Below are positions 1 to 8,411 of a DNA stretch of 64,000 bases, one piece after another (the stretch's first letter is position 1; each line of letters opens with the position of its first letter). Source of the DNA: Nonomuraea coxensis DSM 45129 (lineage in GTDB: Bacteria; Actinomycetota; Actinomycetes; Streptosporangiales; Streptosporangiaceae). The notes beneath the pieces were generated by a model. It made no database searches. It was not told where the DNA came from and saw nothing but the letters and a program-made list of their open reading frames with translations. The stretch lies in the NCBI RefSeq assembly GCF_019397265.1, contig NZ_CP068985.1, positions 5,064,501 to 5,128,500 of the forward strand, read 5' to 3'. The position numbers were made by a program, and so were the translations under genes.

Positions 1-2
1 GG

Positions 3-3000
3 GCGACGCCGTACATGGTGCTGCTGGCCGCGTTCGCCGCCCTGCTCGGCCGGTACGCCGGCACGACCGACGTCGCCATCGGCTCCCCCGTGGCCGGCCG
101 CCCGTCGCCCGAGCTGGACGGGGTGGTCGGCTGCTTCGTGAACATGCTGACCATGCGGGTGGACCTGTCCGGCGACCCGTCGTTCGCGGAGCTGCTGGAG
201 CGGGTGCGGGCGCTCGCCGTGGACGCCTTCGCCCACCAGGACCTGCCGTTCGAGCAGCTCGTCGCGGAGCTGGACCTGCCGCGCGAGGTGTCGAGGCCGC
301 CGCTGTTCGGGGTGATCCTGGCCATGCAGAACTACCGGGGCGCGGCCCTGGACCCGCCCGCCGGGCTGAGCGCCGCCGACTTCCCCGTACGGTCCTGGGC
401 CACCCGCTACGACCTGGAGCTGTACGCCGGCGACGGCGGGGGCGGCCTGCTCGTCCACAACACGGACCTGTTCGACAGGGAGACGGCCGAGCGGCTGACC
501 GGGCACCTGTGCGCGCTGCTGGAGCGGGTCGCCGCCCGGCCGGACCTGCCGCTGTCGCGGATCGGCCTCATGAGCGGCGAGGAGCGCCGCCTGGTCCTGG
601 AGACGTGGAACGACACGGCCGCCGCCTTCCCGGGGCCGGCCACCCTGCACGGCCGCGTCGAGGACCAGGCCGCGCGCACGCCGGACGCCGTGGCGGTGCG
701 GTTCGAGGGGCGTTCGCTGACGTACGCGGAGCTGGACGCCGCCGCGGACCGGATCGCCCGCACGCTGCGCGGTCACGGGGTGGGCGCGGGGTCGGTGGTC
801 GCGGTGTGCGCGGAACGCTCGCTCGACCTGCTGCCCGGCCTGCTGGGGGTGCTGAAGGCGGGGGCCGCGTACCTGCCGGTGGATCCCGAGTACCCGGCGG
901 AGCGGGTGGCGTTCATGCTGGCCGACGCTGCTCCCGCGGCGCTGCTCACCCAGCGCGGGCTGCGCGCGGCGCTGCCCGCGTCCGCCGCGCTCGTGCTCGA
1001 CCTGGACGATCCGGCCGCCTGGCCGGGCGGGGACGGCGGCCCGCTGCCTGAGGTTCGTCCCGGCGACGTCGCCTACGTCATCTACACCTCAGGCTCGACC
1101 GGCCGCCCGAAAGGCGTGCCGAACACGCACGGCGCCATCGCCAACCGCCTGGACTGGATGCAGGAGCGCTTCGGGCTGGACGCGGGCGACGTCGTGCTGC
1201 AGAAGACGCCGCTCAGCTTCGACGTGTCGGTGTGGGAGCTGTTCTGGCCCCTGCGCTGCGGAGCCCGCCTGACGCTGGCCGCGCCGGGCGGCCACCGGGA
1301 CGCCGCCTACCTGCGCGGCCTGATCGCCGCCGAGGGCGTCACCACCGCGCACTTCGTTCCGTCCATGCTGGCGGTCTTCCTGGCGGAGGAGGGGGCGGCG
1401 GGCTGCCGGGGGCTGCGGCGGGTGATCTGCTCCGGCGAGGAGCTGCCCGCCGACCTGGCCCGCCGCTGCGTGGCCACGCTGCCCGCCGCCGAGCTGCACA
1501 ACCTGTACGGGCCGACGGAGGCCGCGGTGGACGTCTCCGCCTGGCACTGCCGCCCGGACGCGCTCGCCGGCCTGGCCCGGGTGCCGATCGGCGGCCCCAT
1601 CGCCAACACCCGCCTGTACGTCCTCGACGCCGCCCTGGCCCCCGCTCCCGTCGGGGTGCCCGGCGAGCTGCACATCGGCGGCGCGGGGCTCGCCGTCGGC
1701 TATTTGAACCGGCCCGCGCTGACCGCCGAGCGGTTCGTGCCCGACCCGTACGGGCCGCCGGGCTCGCGGCTGTACCGGACAGGAGACCTGGCCCGGTGGC
1801 GTCCCGACGGGACGCTGGAGTTCCTCGGCCGCCTCGACGACCAGGTCAAGCTGCGGGGCCTGCGCATCGAGCCGGGCGAGATCGAGGCCGCCCTGCGCGC
1901 CCTGCCCGCCGTCCGCGACGCGGCGGTGGTCGTCCGCGAGGACCGCCTGGTCGCCTACGTCACCCCAGGCGGGGACGGCCCGCCGGACCACGCCGGGCTG
2001 CGGGCCGGGCTGAAGAGGACGCTGCCGGACCACATGGTGCCGGGCGCCTACGTCACGCTGGACGCCCTGCCGCTCGGCCCGAGCGGCAAGCTGGACCGCC
2101 GCCGGCTGCCCGCCCCGGTGGCCGCCCGCGACGCCGGGGTGGCGCTGGTCGCCCCCGCCACGCCGACCGAGCGGGCGCTGGCCGGCATCTGGGGCGAGCT
2201 GCTGGGCCTGGACGAGGTGGGTGCGCACGACGACTTCTTCGACCTCGGCGGCCACTCGCTGCTCGCCACCCGGGTGGTCGCGCTCCTTCGGGCGCGGACC
2301 GGCGCGGCGGTGGGCGTCATGGACGTCTTCAAGCACCGGACGGTCCGCGAGCTGGCACGGCTCGCCGACACCCCGGCGGGACTGCGCGGGCCGCGCGCCC
2401 TGCTGCACCGGCTCACCCCGGCTCCCGCCGCCGCGCCGGCGCTCACGTACGTGTGCGTCCCCTACGGCGGCGGCAGCGCCGTCGTCTACCAGCCGCTCGC
2501 CGACGCCCTGCCGGCGGACCACGCGCTGTGGTCGGTGGCGATCCCCGGCCACGACGTGGGCGTGGAGGAGGAGCGGCTGCCGTTCGACGAGCTGGCCGCC
2601 GCGTGCGCCGCCGAGATCCTGGAGAAGGTGGCCGGTCCGATCGCGCTCTACGGGCACTGCGGCGTCGGCTCGGCCCTGGCCGTCGAGCTGGCCCGCCGCC
2701 TGGAGGCCGCGGGACGCGAGCTGACGGCCCTCTGCATCGGCGGGATCTTCCCGTTCGCCCGGCCGCGCGGCCCGCTGCTGTCACGCCTGGCCCGGCTGGC
2801 GGACGGCGAGCGGCTGCGCGGCGACCAGCGGTACGTCAACTGGCTCATCTCCATGGGCCTCGACATGGGCGAGCTGGACCCCGCTCAGGCGCGCCGCATC
2901 GTCGGCAACATGCGCCGCGACTCGCGCGAGGCCGAGGAGTACTACACGCGGCTGCTCGACTCCGGCGCGGAGCGGCTGCGCGCCCCCGTGATCAGCGTCG

Positions 3001-4634
3001 TCGGCACCGAGGACCCGGCCACGGACTTCTACCAGGAGCGGTACCGCGAGTGGCACTTCCTGGCCCCGGTGTCCGCCGTGGCCGTGCTCGCCGAGGCCGG
3101 GCACTTCTTCCTGAAATATCGGGCGGAGGAGCTGGCGGAGATCGTCACCACCGTCCACCGCACGCTCGACGCCCCCGTGACGGGGCGGCGGCCCGGCGCC
3201 ACCTGGTGGCTGCACGAGGTGTCCCGCGCCGGCGACACGGCCCCCGCGCCCGAGGGGCCGAAGCCCGGCCTCGCCCGGTTCCTGACCGTGGCCGCGAGCC
3301 AGCTCGTGTCGGTCACCGGGTCGGCGCTCACCGAGTTCGCGGTGCCGCTGTGGGTCTACACCGAGACCGGGTCGGTGCTGCGGTTCGCGCTGATGGCCGT
3401 CGCCGGGCTGCTGCCCGGCCTGCTGGCCGCGCCGATCGCCGGGGCCGTCGTGGACCGCGCGGACCGGCGGCTGGTGATGCTGGCCGGCGACGTGGCGGCG
3501 TTCGCGGTCCAGCTCGCGTTCGGCGTGCTGCTGTGGACGGGGAACCTGTCACCCGGCCTCATCTACCCGCTGCTCGGCTGCCTGTCGGTGGCGCTGACGT
3601 TCCAGCGGATCGCGTACTTCTCTGCCGTGCCGCAGCTCGTGCCCAAGCTCTACCTCGGGCACGCCAACGGGGTCCTGCAGCTCAGCACCGGCACCGCCCA
3701 GCTCCTGGTGCCGCTGTTCGCCGTCGGGCTGCTGGCCGGGATCGGGCTGGGCGGCATCCTCGTCCTCGACGTCGTCAGCTACGCGGTCGCGATCGCCGTG
3801 CTGCTGGTCGTGCGCTTCCCTCGTACGCTGCCGTGGCGGCGGCGCGAACCGGTCAAGGACGAGATCCTGGGCGGGCTGCGCTACTCGCTCGGGCATCGCG
3901 GGTTCGTCGGCATGCTGCTGTTCTTCGTCGTGCTGAACGTCTTCCTCGCGCCGCTGCTGCTGATGTTCGGGCCGCTGGTGCTGTCCTTCGCCGGGCTGGC
4001 CGAGGTGGGGCGGGTCGCGTTCCTCGCGGGGGCGGGGACGCTGGCCGGGGCGCTGGTCATGACGGTGTGGGGCGGGCCGCGCAAGCTGCGGCTGCGCGGG
4101 GTGCTGCTGTGCGCGCTGGCGCTCGGCTGCTGCTGCGCGTTCACCGGGCTGCGCGCCGACCTGGCGGTGGTCGCGGCCGGGGCGTGCGGGATGACCGCCT
4201 GGGTGACCCTGCTCAACGGCATCTACACGACGATCGTGCAGGTCAAGGTGCCGCAGCGCTTCCACGGGCGGGTCTTCGCGATGAACACGCTCATCGCCTG
4301 GTCCACGCTGCCGATCGGGTACGGCCTGGTCGCCCCGTACGCGGCTGCCGTCCTCGACCCGCTGCTGCTGGACGGCGGGCCGCTGGCCCCGACCGTGGGC
4401 GCGCTCATCGGCACCGGGCCTGGACGCGGCATCGGCCTCATGTACGTGCTGGCCGGCCTCGCCATCGTGGTGCTCGCGCTGGCCGCCACGCGGGTGCCCG
4501 CGCTGGCCCGCTTCGACCAGGAGGTGCCGGACGCGGTCGCCGACGACCTCGTCGGCCTGCGCGCGCTCGGCGCCTCCGCGACCTCCGGAGGAAACGACAT
4601 GAACGTCCCGTCCAGGGCGGGCGGTGCCCGGTGA
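3..4634 (+). CDS. NRPS C(partial)-A-PCP-TE fused to an MFS exporter, 5' end off window
   Basis: The reading frame is open to the left edge, so the true start lies upstream; residue numbers count from the ATG at 15. Residues 1-190 are the C-terminal half of a condensation domain. Residues ~210-695 are an adenylation domain (YTSGSTGRPKG near 355, YGPTEAAVD near 498, K692). The ten specificity residues read DVWHISLVDK (403, 404, 407, 446, 471, 473, 497, 505, 506, 692), close to the EntF serine code, so serine is the likely substrate. A PCP follows with LGGHS (Ser748), then a thioesterase at ~810-1050 with Cys882 in GHCGVG in place of the usual serine, plus Asp1000 and His1030. Residues ~1085-1505 form a 10-12 helix MFS permease of the enterobactin-exporter (EntS) type. 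The frame is continuous with no stop between TE and permease. Inferred role: load serine, condense, release and export a small siderophore-like or acyl-serine product. Confidence 0.93.
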   Translation, partial: ATPYMVLLAAFAALLGRYAGTTDVAIGSPVAGRPSPELDGVVGCFVNMLTMRVDLSGDPSFAELLERVRALAVDAFAHQDLPFEQLVAELDLPREVSRPPLFGVILAMQNYRGAALDPPAGLSAADFPVRSWATRYDLELYAGDGGGGLLVHNTDLFDRETAERLTGHLCALLERVAARPDLPLSRIGLMSGEERRLVLETWNDTAAAFPGPATLHGRVEDQAARTPDAVAVRFEGRSLTYAELDAAADRIARTLRGHGVGAGSVVAVCAERSLDLLPGLLGVLKAGAAYLPVDPEYPAERVAFMLADAAPAALLTQRGLRAALPASAALVLDLDDPAAWPGGDGGPLPEVRPGDVAYVIYTSGSTGRPKGVPNTHGAIANRLDWMQERFGLDAGDVVLQKTPLSFDVSVWELFWPLRCGARLTLAAPGGHRDAAYLRGLIAAEGVTTAHFVPSMLAVFLAEEGAAGCRGLRRVICSGEELPADLARRCVATLPAAELHNLYGPTEAAVDVSAWHCRPDALAGLARVPIGGPIANTRLYVLDAALAPAPVGVPGELHIGGAGLAVGYLNRPALTAERFVPDPYGPPGSRLYRTGDLARWRPDGTLEFLGRLDDQVKLRGLRIEPGEIEAALRALPAVRDAAVVVREDRLVAYVTPGGDGPPDHAGLRAGLKRTLPDHMVPGAYVTLDALPLGPSGKLDRRRLPAPVAARDAGVALVAPATPTERALAGIWGELLGLDEVGAHDDFFDLGGHSLLATRVVALLRARTGAAVGVMDVFKHRTVRELARLADTPAGLRGPRALLHRLTPAPAAAPALTYVCVPYGGGSAVVYQPLADALPADHALWSVAIPGHDVGVEEERLPFDELAAACAAEILEKVAGPIALYGHCGVGSALAVELARRLEAAGRELTALCIGGIFPFARPRGPLLSRLARLADGERLRGDQRYVNWLISMGLDMGELDPAQARRIVGNMRRDSREAEEYYTRLLDSGAERLRAPVISVVGTEDPATDFYQERYREWHFLAPVSAVAVLAEAGHFFLKYRAEELAEIVTTVHRTLDAPVTGRRPGATWWLHEVSRAGDTAPAPEGPKPGLARFLTVAASQLVSVTGSALTEFAVPLWVYTETGSVLRFALMAVAGLLPGLLAAPIAGAVVDRADRRLVMLAGDVAAFAVQLAFGVLLWTGNLSPGLIYPLLGCLSVALTFQRIAYFSAVPQLVPKLYLGHANGVLQLSTGTAQLLVPLFAVGLLAGIGLGGILVLDVVSYAVAIAVLLVVRFPRTLPWRRREPVKDEILGGLRYSLGHRGFVGMLLFFVVLNVFLAPLLLMFGPLVLSFAGLAEVGRVAFLAGAGTLAGALVMTVWGGPRKLRLRGVLLCALALGCCCAFTGLRADLAVVAAGACGMTAWVTLLNGIYTTIVQVKVPQRFHGRVFAMNTLIAWSTLPIGYGLVAPYAAAVLDPLLLDGGPLAPTVGALIGTGPGRGIGLMYVLAGLAIVVLALAATRVPALARFDQEVPDAVADDLVGLRALGASATSGGNDMNVPSRAGGAR

Positions 4635-4996
4635 GCGCCGGGCTGGAGCGCAGGCTGGCGGAGCTGGTCGCCGAGGTGTCCGAGGGCGCGGTCGGCGCCG
4701 AGGAGGCCCTGGCGGGCGAGCACAGCCTGTCGGCGCTGGGGCTCACGTCGCTGGCCCGCATCCGGCTGGTGGACGCCGTCGAGGACGTCTTCGGCGTGTC
4801 CGTGGACCTGGCCGCCGACCCGGACCCCGGCAGTGACACCGCCCCGGACACCGGCCTGACCACCGGTCTGACCACCGGCCCGGCCACTGGCCCGGCCACC
4901 GGCCCGGCTGCCGACCCGGCCACGGATCTGGCCACCGCCGAGCGGGTCGCCGACCTCGCCGCCGTCGTGGCCCGCCTCCTGGAGCGCGCCCCGTGA
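4631..4996 (+). CDS. Free-standing acyl/peptidyl carrier protein with internal repeat
   Basis: The protein has 121 residues. The GTG at 4631 overlaps the stop of the NRPS gene (GTGA), which implies translational coupling. LSALGLTSLARIRL carries the likely phosphopantetheine serine, Ser40, followed by the helix VDAVEDVFGVSVDL as in ordinary carrier proteins. Where helix III should begin there is a Thr-Gly-Leu/Pro-Ala tetrapeptide repeat (residues ~74-101). The final helix, ERVADLAAVVARLL, comes after it. The protein probably holds an intermediate for the downstream condensation-type protein or for the NRPS. No adenylation enzyme dedicated to it is visible here, so its cargo is unknown. The start is fixed by the overlap; no other start fits. 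Confidence 0.85.
   Translation: MSAGLERRLAELVAEVSEGAVGAEEALAGEHSLSALGLTSLARIRLVDAVEDVFGVSVDLAADPDPGSDTAPDTGLTTGLTTGPATGPATGPAADPATDLATAERVADLAAVVARLLERAP
4850..4933 (+). repeat. Seven 12-bp tandem units inside the carrier-protein gene
   Basis: Seven in-frame 12-bp units based on ACCGGCCYGRCC encode TGLT, TGLT, TGPA, TGPA, TGPA, ADPA and TDLA. Units 1-5 are nearly identical at the DNA level, and the last two have diverged. Copy number could change by slippage without breaking the frame. Confidence 0.9.
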
Positions 4997-6309
4997 CCGT
5001 GCCGGCCGCCGAGGCACGGGTCGCGTTCGCGGCCGATCCGCCGCGGGTGGGCGAGGGGCCGTTGACGTGGGGGCAGCGGCTGATGTGGCGGGCCTCGTCC
5101 CTGATGGGCGAGAGCCGGTCCTTCCTCAACTGCCCGTGGGTGCTGCCCGTCTACGGCCGGCGCGACCTCGCCGCCGTCCTGGACGCGCTGCGCGTGCTGC
5201 TCGAACGGCACGAGAGCCTGCGCACCACCTTCGCGCAGGCGGCGGACGGGCCGGTGCAGCGGGTGGCGGCGACCGGCGAGCTGGCGGTCGCCCTGACCGG
5301 CCCGGAGCCGGGCGAGCGGGCGCTCCAGGCGGCCGAGCGCGTCGCCGCCGACCTCGCCCGCGTCCCGTTCGACCCCGCCGGGGAGCTGCCGCTGCGCTGC
5401 GCGGTCGTGCGGAACGACGGCCGGCCGAAGGCGCTCGCGCTCGCCTTCTCCCACCTGGCCGTGGACTACCAGGCGCTGTCCCTGCTCGCCGCCGAGTGGA
5501 AGGCGCTGCTGCGGGGCGAGAAGCTGCCGCCGCCCGCCTGGCAGCCGGCCGACCAGGTGGAGCTGGAGCGCTCGCCGGCGTTCCTGGCCCGCTCGGAGCG
5601 CTCGATCGCGTACTGGCGGGGGGTGCTGGAGGAGGCGCCGCTGGAGGTGTTCGACCACGCCCCCGGCGAGCCGGAGGACCCGCGGTTCGTCGAGGTCGGG
5701 ATGGAGTCCGTGACGCTCGCCGCCGCGGCGGCCGAGCTGGCCGGCCGCTGGACGGTCAGCACCGCGAGCGTGCTGCTGGCCGCCTGCGCGTCGGTCCTCG
5801 CGACGGTGAGCGGCAGGGAGCGGGCGGTCATGCAGCTCGTCCACAGCAACCGCCGCGACCCGCGCACCCGCTCCCTGGTGGCCACGGTGGGCCAGGACGC
5901 GCTGTTCGTGCTGGACCTGCGCGAGCCGGACTTCGCGGCCCTGTGCCGAGCCGCCCACCGCGGCGCGCTGACCGCCTACCGCAACGCCTGCTACGACCCG
6001 TTCGCCATGCGGGACATGCGGGAGGAGGTCGGCCGCCGCCGTGGCCGGGAGCCGGACCTGGACGCCTTCTTCAACGACCGGCGCGGCTCCGGCGGCTGGC
6101 CGAACCTGCCGGCCGTGGCGCCGCCGTCCCGCACGTACGTGCGCGACGCCTGGCCGGGCGTGCGTTTCAAGGCGTTCTTCACCGTCGGCACCGCCCCGGA
6201 CACCGGGCAGCTCAGCCTCATCGTGGACACGGCGTACCTGGGGCGGGAGACGGCGCGGGGCATGCTGCTCGACGTGGAGAGCCTGCTCGTCCGCGCCCTC
6301 GCCGGCTGA
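4993..6309 (+). CDS. Stand-alone condensation-domain protein
   Basis: The protein has 438 residues. Its GTG overlaps the carrier-protein stop (GTGA), making a three-gene coupled unit with the NRPS. The whole length has the condensation/acyltransferase fold: LTWGQRLMWR at the N-terminus, HESLRTTF (core motif C2) near residue 75, and SHLAVDY at 153-159 in place of HHxxxDG. His154 and Asp158, the second His and the Asp, are kept; the first His is Ser and the Gly is Tyr. The usual DFGWG is not recognisable. It most likely joins the acyl group on the free carrier protein to an amine or hydroxyl, but a non-catalytic role is possible because the motif is altered. It is followed by a convergent gene 12 bp away, which ends the cluster on this side. 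Confidence 0.88.
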   Translation: MTVPAAEARVAFAADPPRVGEGPLTWGQRLMWRASSLMGESRSFLNCPWVLPVYGRRDLAAVLDALRVLLERHESLRTTFAQAADGPVQRVAATGELAVALTGPEPGERALQAAERVAADLARVPFDPAGELPLRCAVVRNDGRPKALALAFSHLAVDYQALSLLAAEWKALLRGEKLPPPAWQPADQVELERSPAFLARSERSIAYWRGVLEEAPLEVFDHAPGEPEDPRFVEVGMESVTLAAAAAELAGRWTVSTASVLLAACASVLATVSGRERAVMQLVHSNRRDPRTRSLVATVGQDALFVLDLREPDFAALCRAAHRGALTAYRNACYDPFAMRDMREEVGRRRGREPDLDAFFNDRRGSGGWPNLPAVAPPSRTYVRDAWPGVRFKAFFTVGTAPDTGQLSLIVDTAYLGRETARGMLLDVESLLVRALAG

Positions 6310-6321
6310 CCGCGGGCAGCG

Positions 6322-7335
6322 TCAGGGGACGAGCACGAGCCGGACGGGGTCGCCCTCCTTGCGGGCCAGCCGGTCGAGCGCGGCCGGGGCCTCGGCCAGC
6401 GGCAGCACGCCGCTGACGGACCGGCTGAGGTCCAGCCGTCCCCGTCCGGCCAGCGTGACCAGACGCTGGACGTCCTGCGGCGCGGAGCCGTAGTGGCCGC
6501 GCACCGACTGGCGGAAGTAGGCCAGGCCGACGTCGTTCGGGATGGTGAGGGGCTGCCCGGCGAGGCCCACGACGACGAGCCGGCCGGCCGGGCCGAGCAC
6601 CGTCAGCGCCTGCTCGCGCACGGCCGGGACGCCCGCGAGGTCGAGGGCGACGTCCAGCCCGAACCCGTCCGTCAGGTCCATGACGGCGTCGCGGAACTTC
6701 GGGTCGGCCGGGTCGAGCACGGCGTCGGCGCCGAGCGCGAGCGCCCGGTCGCGGGCGGCGGGCAGCGGGTCGATCGCGATCACCGGGGCGGCGCCGACCA
6801 GGCGCAGGAGCTGCACGGCGTGCGCGCCGAGGCCGCCCGCGCCCCACACGGCGGCGGCGTCGCCCGGCCGGGTGGCCGCGGTCGTGGTCACGGCGGCCCA
6901 CGGCGTGGAGACGGCGTCGGGGATGACGCACGCCTGCTCGAACGGCAGCCCGTCGGGGATCGGCACCACGGTGGTCGCGCTCGCCAGGGCGTACTCGGCG
7001 TAGCCGCCGTCGTAGTCGACGCCACGGGTGAGCACGGTCCCGCGCAGGTCCAGCTCGCCGGCCTGGAGCAGCACCCGCTGCCCGGCCGTCCAGGCGTCCA
7101 CGCCCGCGCCGAGGGCATCGATCACGCCCGCCACCTCGTGCCCGAGGGTGACCGTGTCGCCGGCGAGCCACGCGGGCCGCAGGGTGCCGTCCAGCAGGTG
7201 CACGTCGGACAGGCAGACCCCGGCGGCGCGCACCGCGATCCGCACCTGCCCGGGGCCTGGCTCCGGGACCGGAACGCGCTCCATGCGCAGCTCGTGGGTG
7301 GGCACGTGCAGCCGGGCGGCGAGCATGTCGGTCAC
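6322..7335 (-). CDS. Zinc-type (MDR) alcohol dehydrogenase
   Basis: The protein has 337 residues. It is a medium-chain NAD(P)-dependent dehydrogenase with an N-terminal GroES-like domain and a Rossmann domain. The catalytic-zinc cysteine is in AAGVCLSDVH and the GHEVAG motif follows; the nucleotide loop is WGAGGLGAHAVQL. The four-cysteine structural-zinc loop of classical ADHs is absent: that stretch reads LLQAGELDLRGTVL. This puts the protein in a smaller-zinc-content subfamily. The GTG at 7335 is chosen because AAGGAG sits 6-7 bp upstream; an internal ATG at 7326 is the alternative. It converges on the NRPS unit, and no link to that cluster is evident beyond position. The substrate is not predictable. 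Confidence 0.9.
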   Translation of the reverse strand: MTDMLAARLHVPTHELRMERVPVPEPGPGQVRIAVRAAGVCLSDVHLLDGTLRPAWLAGDTVTLGHEVAGVIDALGAGVDAWTAGQRVLLQAGELDLRGTVLTRGVDYDGGYAEYALASATTVVPIPDGLPFEQACVIPDAVSTPWAAVTTTAATRPGDAAAVWGAGGLGAHAVQLLRLVGAAPVIAIDPLPAARDRALALGADAVLDPADPKFRDAVMDLTDGFGLDVALDLAGVPAVREQALTVLGPAGRLVVVGLAGQPLTIPNDVGLAYFRQSVRGHYGSAPQDVQRLVTLAGRGRLDLSRSVSGVLPLAEAPAALDRLARKEGDPVRLVLVP

Positions 7336-7415
7336 GGCGCTCCTTCTTCCCTCGGGCTTGCCTCGGGCGCGGCCGGACGCCCGCCGCTCCCTGGCGCGAG
7401 CATACGGCCCGCGGG

Positions 7416-8396
7416 TCACCAGCGGTTGCGGGCCTCCTCCGCCCAGCCGGTGAGCCCGTCGAGCGTCACCCAGGATCCGTCGCCGTCCCGGACCCGGCCG
7501 CCGAAGTGGCCGAAGCACTGGTGCGTCTCGGAGCCGACGACGCCCAGCTCCGTACGCGAGATCTTCTCGTGGAACGGGGTGAACTCGACCTCGACGCCGT
7601 CTCCCGCGATGCGCCACGGCTTGAGCCAGTCGGAGCGGTCGTAGACCCACTCCAGCTCCGCGCCGATCTTGTGCAGCCGCCCGTCGACGAACAACGCGTT
7701 CTCGGTCGACCCGGTGCCGTCCGTCCACTTGCCGCCGAGCTGCACCGACAGGCCGGGGGCGTGACCCGCCGCCCAGTTCCAGACCACGGAGTACGGCCAC
7801 TTGCCGCGCCCGTGGTCCAGCACGGCGAAGGCGCCCTCGCCCACCTCGTGCTCGACGCCGCCCAGCACGAGCCGGCCGTGCACCGGCCGGCCGACGTCCT
7901 TGACGGTGTACTGGAAGCGCCGCGGCCCCCACGGGACCACGACGCCCAGCGACTCGTGGCCCTCGGGCAGCGGGATCTCCAGGTCGAGCGTGAGCTCGGG
8001 CGCGTACGCCCGCAGCCGGGTGCCGCCGGGCTCCTGGTCGATCTCGACGCGAACGCCGCCGCCCGCCACCCTGGCCGATCCCTCCCCGCTGACCCGCGGG
8101 AACACCGCGCCGCGGGCCAGCGGCACCACGGCGTCATGGCTCACCTCCACGCGGGAGGCGCGGTCGAGCACGTAGACGCCGTGGACGCCGGCGTAGTCGA
8201 GTGACGACGCCACCAGCCCGATGATGTGGGCCGGCGTCACGATCCCCCAGTATTCCCAGCGCTTGCGGCGGCCCCACCCGCGCAGGTCGGCCCGGTGCAG
8301 GGGGCGCCGGGTCCAGCCGACGGCCGCCGGGTTGAGGCGGCCGTCGGGCAGGCAGAGGTCCACGGGCTCGGTGATCTCCCGCTCATGGGTCAGCAT
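7416..8396 (-). CDS. DUF2804 family protein
   Basis: The 326-residue protein has the full length of the DUF2804 family, recognised by LCLPDGRLNPAAVGWTRRPLH near the start, the lipocalin-like central beta region, KWPYSVVWNWA, and the FTPFHEKISRTELG and QCFGHFGGRV blocks near the end. No signal peptide or transmembrane segment is visible. The family occurs in actinobacteria and other bacteria without an assigned reaction. It lies 80 bp upstream of the MDR dehydrogenase on the same strand and may be read through into it. Function is left open. Confidence 0.85.
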   Translation of the reverse strand: MLTHEREITEPVDLCLPDGRLNPAAVGWTRRPLHRADLRGWGRRKRWEYWGIVTPAHIIGLVASSLDYAGVHGVYVLDRASRVEVSHDAVVPLARGAVFPRVSGEGSARVAGGGVRVEIDQEPGGTRLRAYAPELTLDLEIPLPEGHESLGVVVPWGPRRFQYTVKDVGRPVHGRLVLGGVEHEVGEGAFAVLDHGRGKWPYSVVWNWAAGHAPGLSVQLGGKWTDGTGSTENALFVDGRLHKIGAELEWVYDRSDWLKPWRIAGDGVEVEFTPFHEKISRTELGVVGSETHQCFGHFGGRVRDGDGSWVTLDGLTGWAEEARNRW

Positions 8397-8411
8397 GGGG
8401 GAAATGTACTA

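Noticed and set aside
3090..3290. Split of the NRPS and MFS into two genes
   Set aside because: The frame is continuous, codon pattern is steady, and there is no stop; no ribosome site with a convincing start precedes the MFS part.
1089..5958. Several very long minus-strand and alternative-frame open frames across the NRPS and carrier genes
   Set aside because: They are Arg/Pro/Gly/Ala-rich shadows of the real genes caused by high GC; no family motifs or start sites support them.
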